Shown piece after piece: positions 41,665 through 41,999 of a stretch of DNA of 41,999 bases. The DNA comes from Thermus caldifontis (GTDB lineage Bacteria > Deinococcota > Deinococci > Deinococcales > Thermaceae). Below the pieces are notes generated by a model, which saw nothing but the letters and a program-made list of their open reading frames with translations, was not told where the DNA came from and made no database searches. The stretch lies in contig NZ_KZ851833.1 of the NCBI RefSeq assembly GCF_003336745.1, forward strand, positions 1 through 41,999, written 5' to 3'. The position numbers and the translations under genes are program-made. The number at the start of each line of letters is the position of its first letter. Within the stretch, counting starts at the first letter, position 1.

Positions 41665-41694
41665 CGCCGGTAGGGTTTTCCCGCCGGCGTTTTT
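41665..41694 (+). terminator. Hairpin and T-tract after rpsP
   Basis: CGCCGG and CCGGCG, with an inner GGG/CCC pairing around TTTT, are followed by TTTTT. It ends just 16 bp before the khpA ATG, so it may reduce but not fully stop read-through. Confidence 0.7.
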
Positions 41695-41710
41695 CCTTTA
41701 GCATTAGGGC

Positions 41711-41929
41711 ATGAAGGACCTGGTGGAATACCTGGCCAAGAGCGTGGTGGACCAGCCGGAGCGGGTTCGGGTGCAGGAAAGGCGCACCCGCGAGGGGCCG
41801 GTGTATGTGGTGGAGGTGGCCCCTGAGGACAAGGGCCGGCTGATCGGTAAGCAGGGCCGGGTGATCGAGTCCATCCGCACCCTGGTGCGGGCCTACGCCA
41901 AGCGCAAGGTGGGGGTAGAGGTGCGCTAG
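41711..41929 (+). CDS. khpA: KH-domain RNA-binding protein KhpA
   Basis: A 72-residue single KH domain with LVEYLAKSVVDQPERV and the GxxG motif in DKGRLIGKQGRVIESIRTLV. KhpA partners with KhpB/Jag and influences RNA-binding and cell division in Gram-positive bacteria; here that is by homology. It follows rpsP, as in many bacteria, where rimM and trmD usually come next. A TAGCAT at 41699-41704 is 6 nt before the ATG, suggesting an own leaderless start after the terminator. Confidence 0.9.
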   Translation: MKDLVEYLAKSVVDQPERVRVQERRTREGPVYVVEVAPEDKGRLIGKQGRVIESIRTLVRAYAKRKVGVEVR

Positions 41930-41940
41930 GGCTAATACCA

Positions 41941-41968
41941 CCCCACCCTGGCTTGCGCCAGGGTGGGG
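41941..41968 (+). repeat. Perfect 12-bp hairpin downstream of khpA
   Basis: CCCCACCCTGGC and GCCAGGGTGGGG pair perfectly around a TTGC tetraloop. No T-tract follows, so it may be an RNA-processing or stability element, or a weak terminator, before the next gene (outside the window). Confidence 0.55.
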
Positions 41969-41999
41969 GCCCCGGAAAGGGCCTCGGGTAGGCATCATC

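Noticed and set aside
1..41999. CRISPR arrays, insertion sequences, prophage or integrative elements
   Set aside because: No regularly spaced direct repeats, transposase-like frames, terminal inverted repeats or att-like duplications near the tRNAs were seen.

Overview
The window is about two-thirds G+C, very gene-dense and free of insertion sequences and CRISPR arrays. The proteins look like those of the genus Thermus: TrmI, MgtE, PanD, GreA and Ffh read almost like the T. thermophilus sequences I remember, many genes start 6-12 bases after a -10 hexamer (leaderless or nearly so), and GTG/TTG starts and ATGA/GTGA stop-start overlaps are common. It is not obviously T. thermophilus itself; the species cannot be named from the sequence alone.

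Layout. 1-1276: the tail of an unidentified gene, mscL, and a converging gene of unknown function. 1331-8272: a tightly coupled operon with an ArsR-type regulator (no cysteine) followed by six subunits related to hydrogenase-4/complex I (HyfB, HyfC, HyfE, HyfF, HyfG and a ferredoxin-NuoB fusion). 8282-9340: a class V aminotransferase. 9303-17775, minus strand: carB, darA, a DsbA-like thiol protein, trmI, rqcH, panD, a UbiA-type prenyltransferase (probably mqnP) and a YwlG-like gene. 17919-21521, plus strand: a rhodanese-like gene, tRNA-His, tRNA-Leu, tig, clpP and clpX. 21518-23041: pncB (minus), divergent from metH (23084-26632). 26619-28301, minus: a 14-repeat beta-propeller protein. 28374-31590: a pabB-pabA fusion, a pabC-like gene and greA. 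31585-32253: recO (minus). 32276-37073: a small membrane protein, a Tat-exported DsrE-like protein, a YmdB-type phosphoesterase, ppc and a NYN-domain protein, followed by queA. 38094-39832, minus: mgtE coupled to a small pyrophosphatase-like gene. 40039-41929: ffh, rpsP and khpA.

The most unusual locus is the hydrogenase-4/complex I-like operon. The membrane subunits keep the charged residues expected of proton translocation. The large subunit has lost all four [NiFe]-ligand cysteines, and the NuoB-like subunit has lost all four ligands of the proximal [4Fe-4S] cluster. Only one [4Fe-4S] site remains, in the fused ferredoxin part. It therefore resembles an energy-converting-hydrogenase-related (Ehr) complex in which the redox core is further reduced. 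The order 'ArsR regulator then Hyc/Hyf genes' recalls the Rv0081-Rv0087 locus of Mycobacterium tuberculosis.

Other signals outside routine annotation are at least 36 copies of the palindrome CCTCGAGG, far above a base-composition expectation; a leader before mgtE with two mutually exclusive hairpins, one of which would bury the ribosome-binding site; a compact pyrophosphatase-fold protein coupled to mgtE that lacks several catalytic residues; and an AT-rich tandem site in front of the propeller gene. All coordinates and motifs were read by eye; no similarity search was run.
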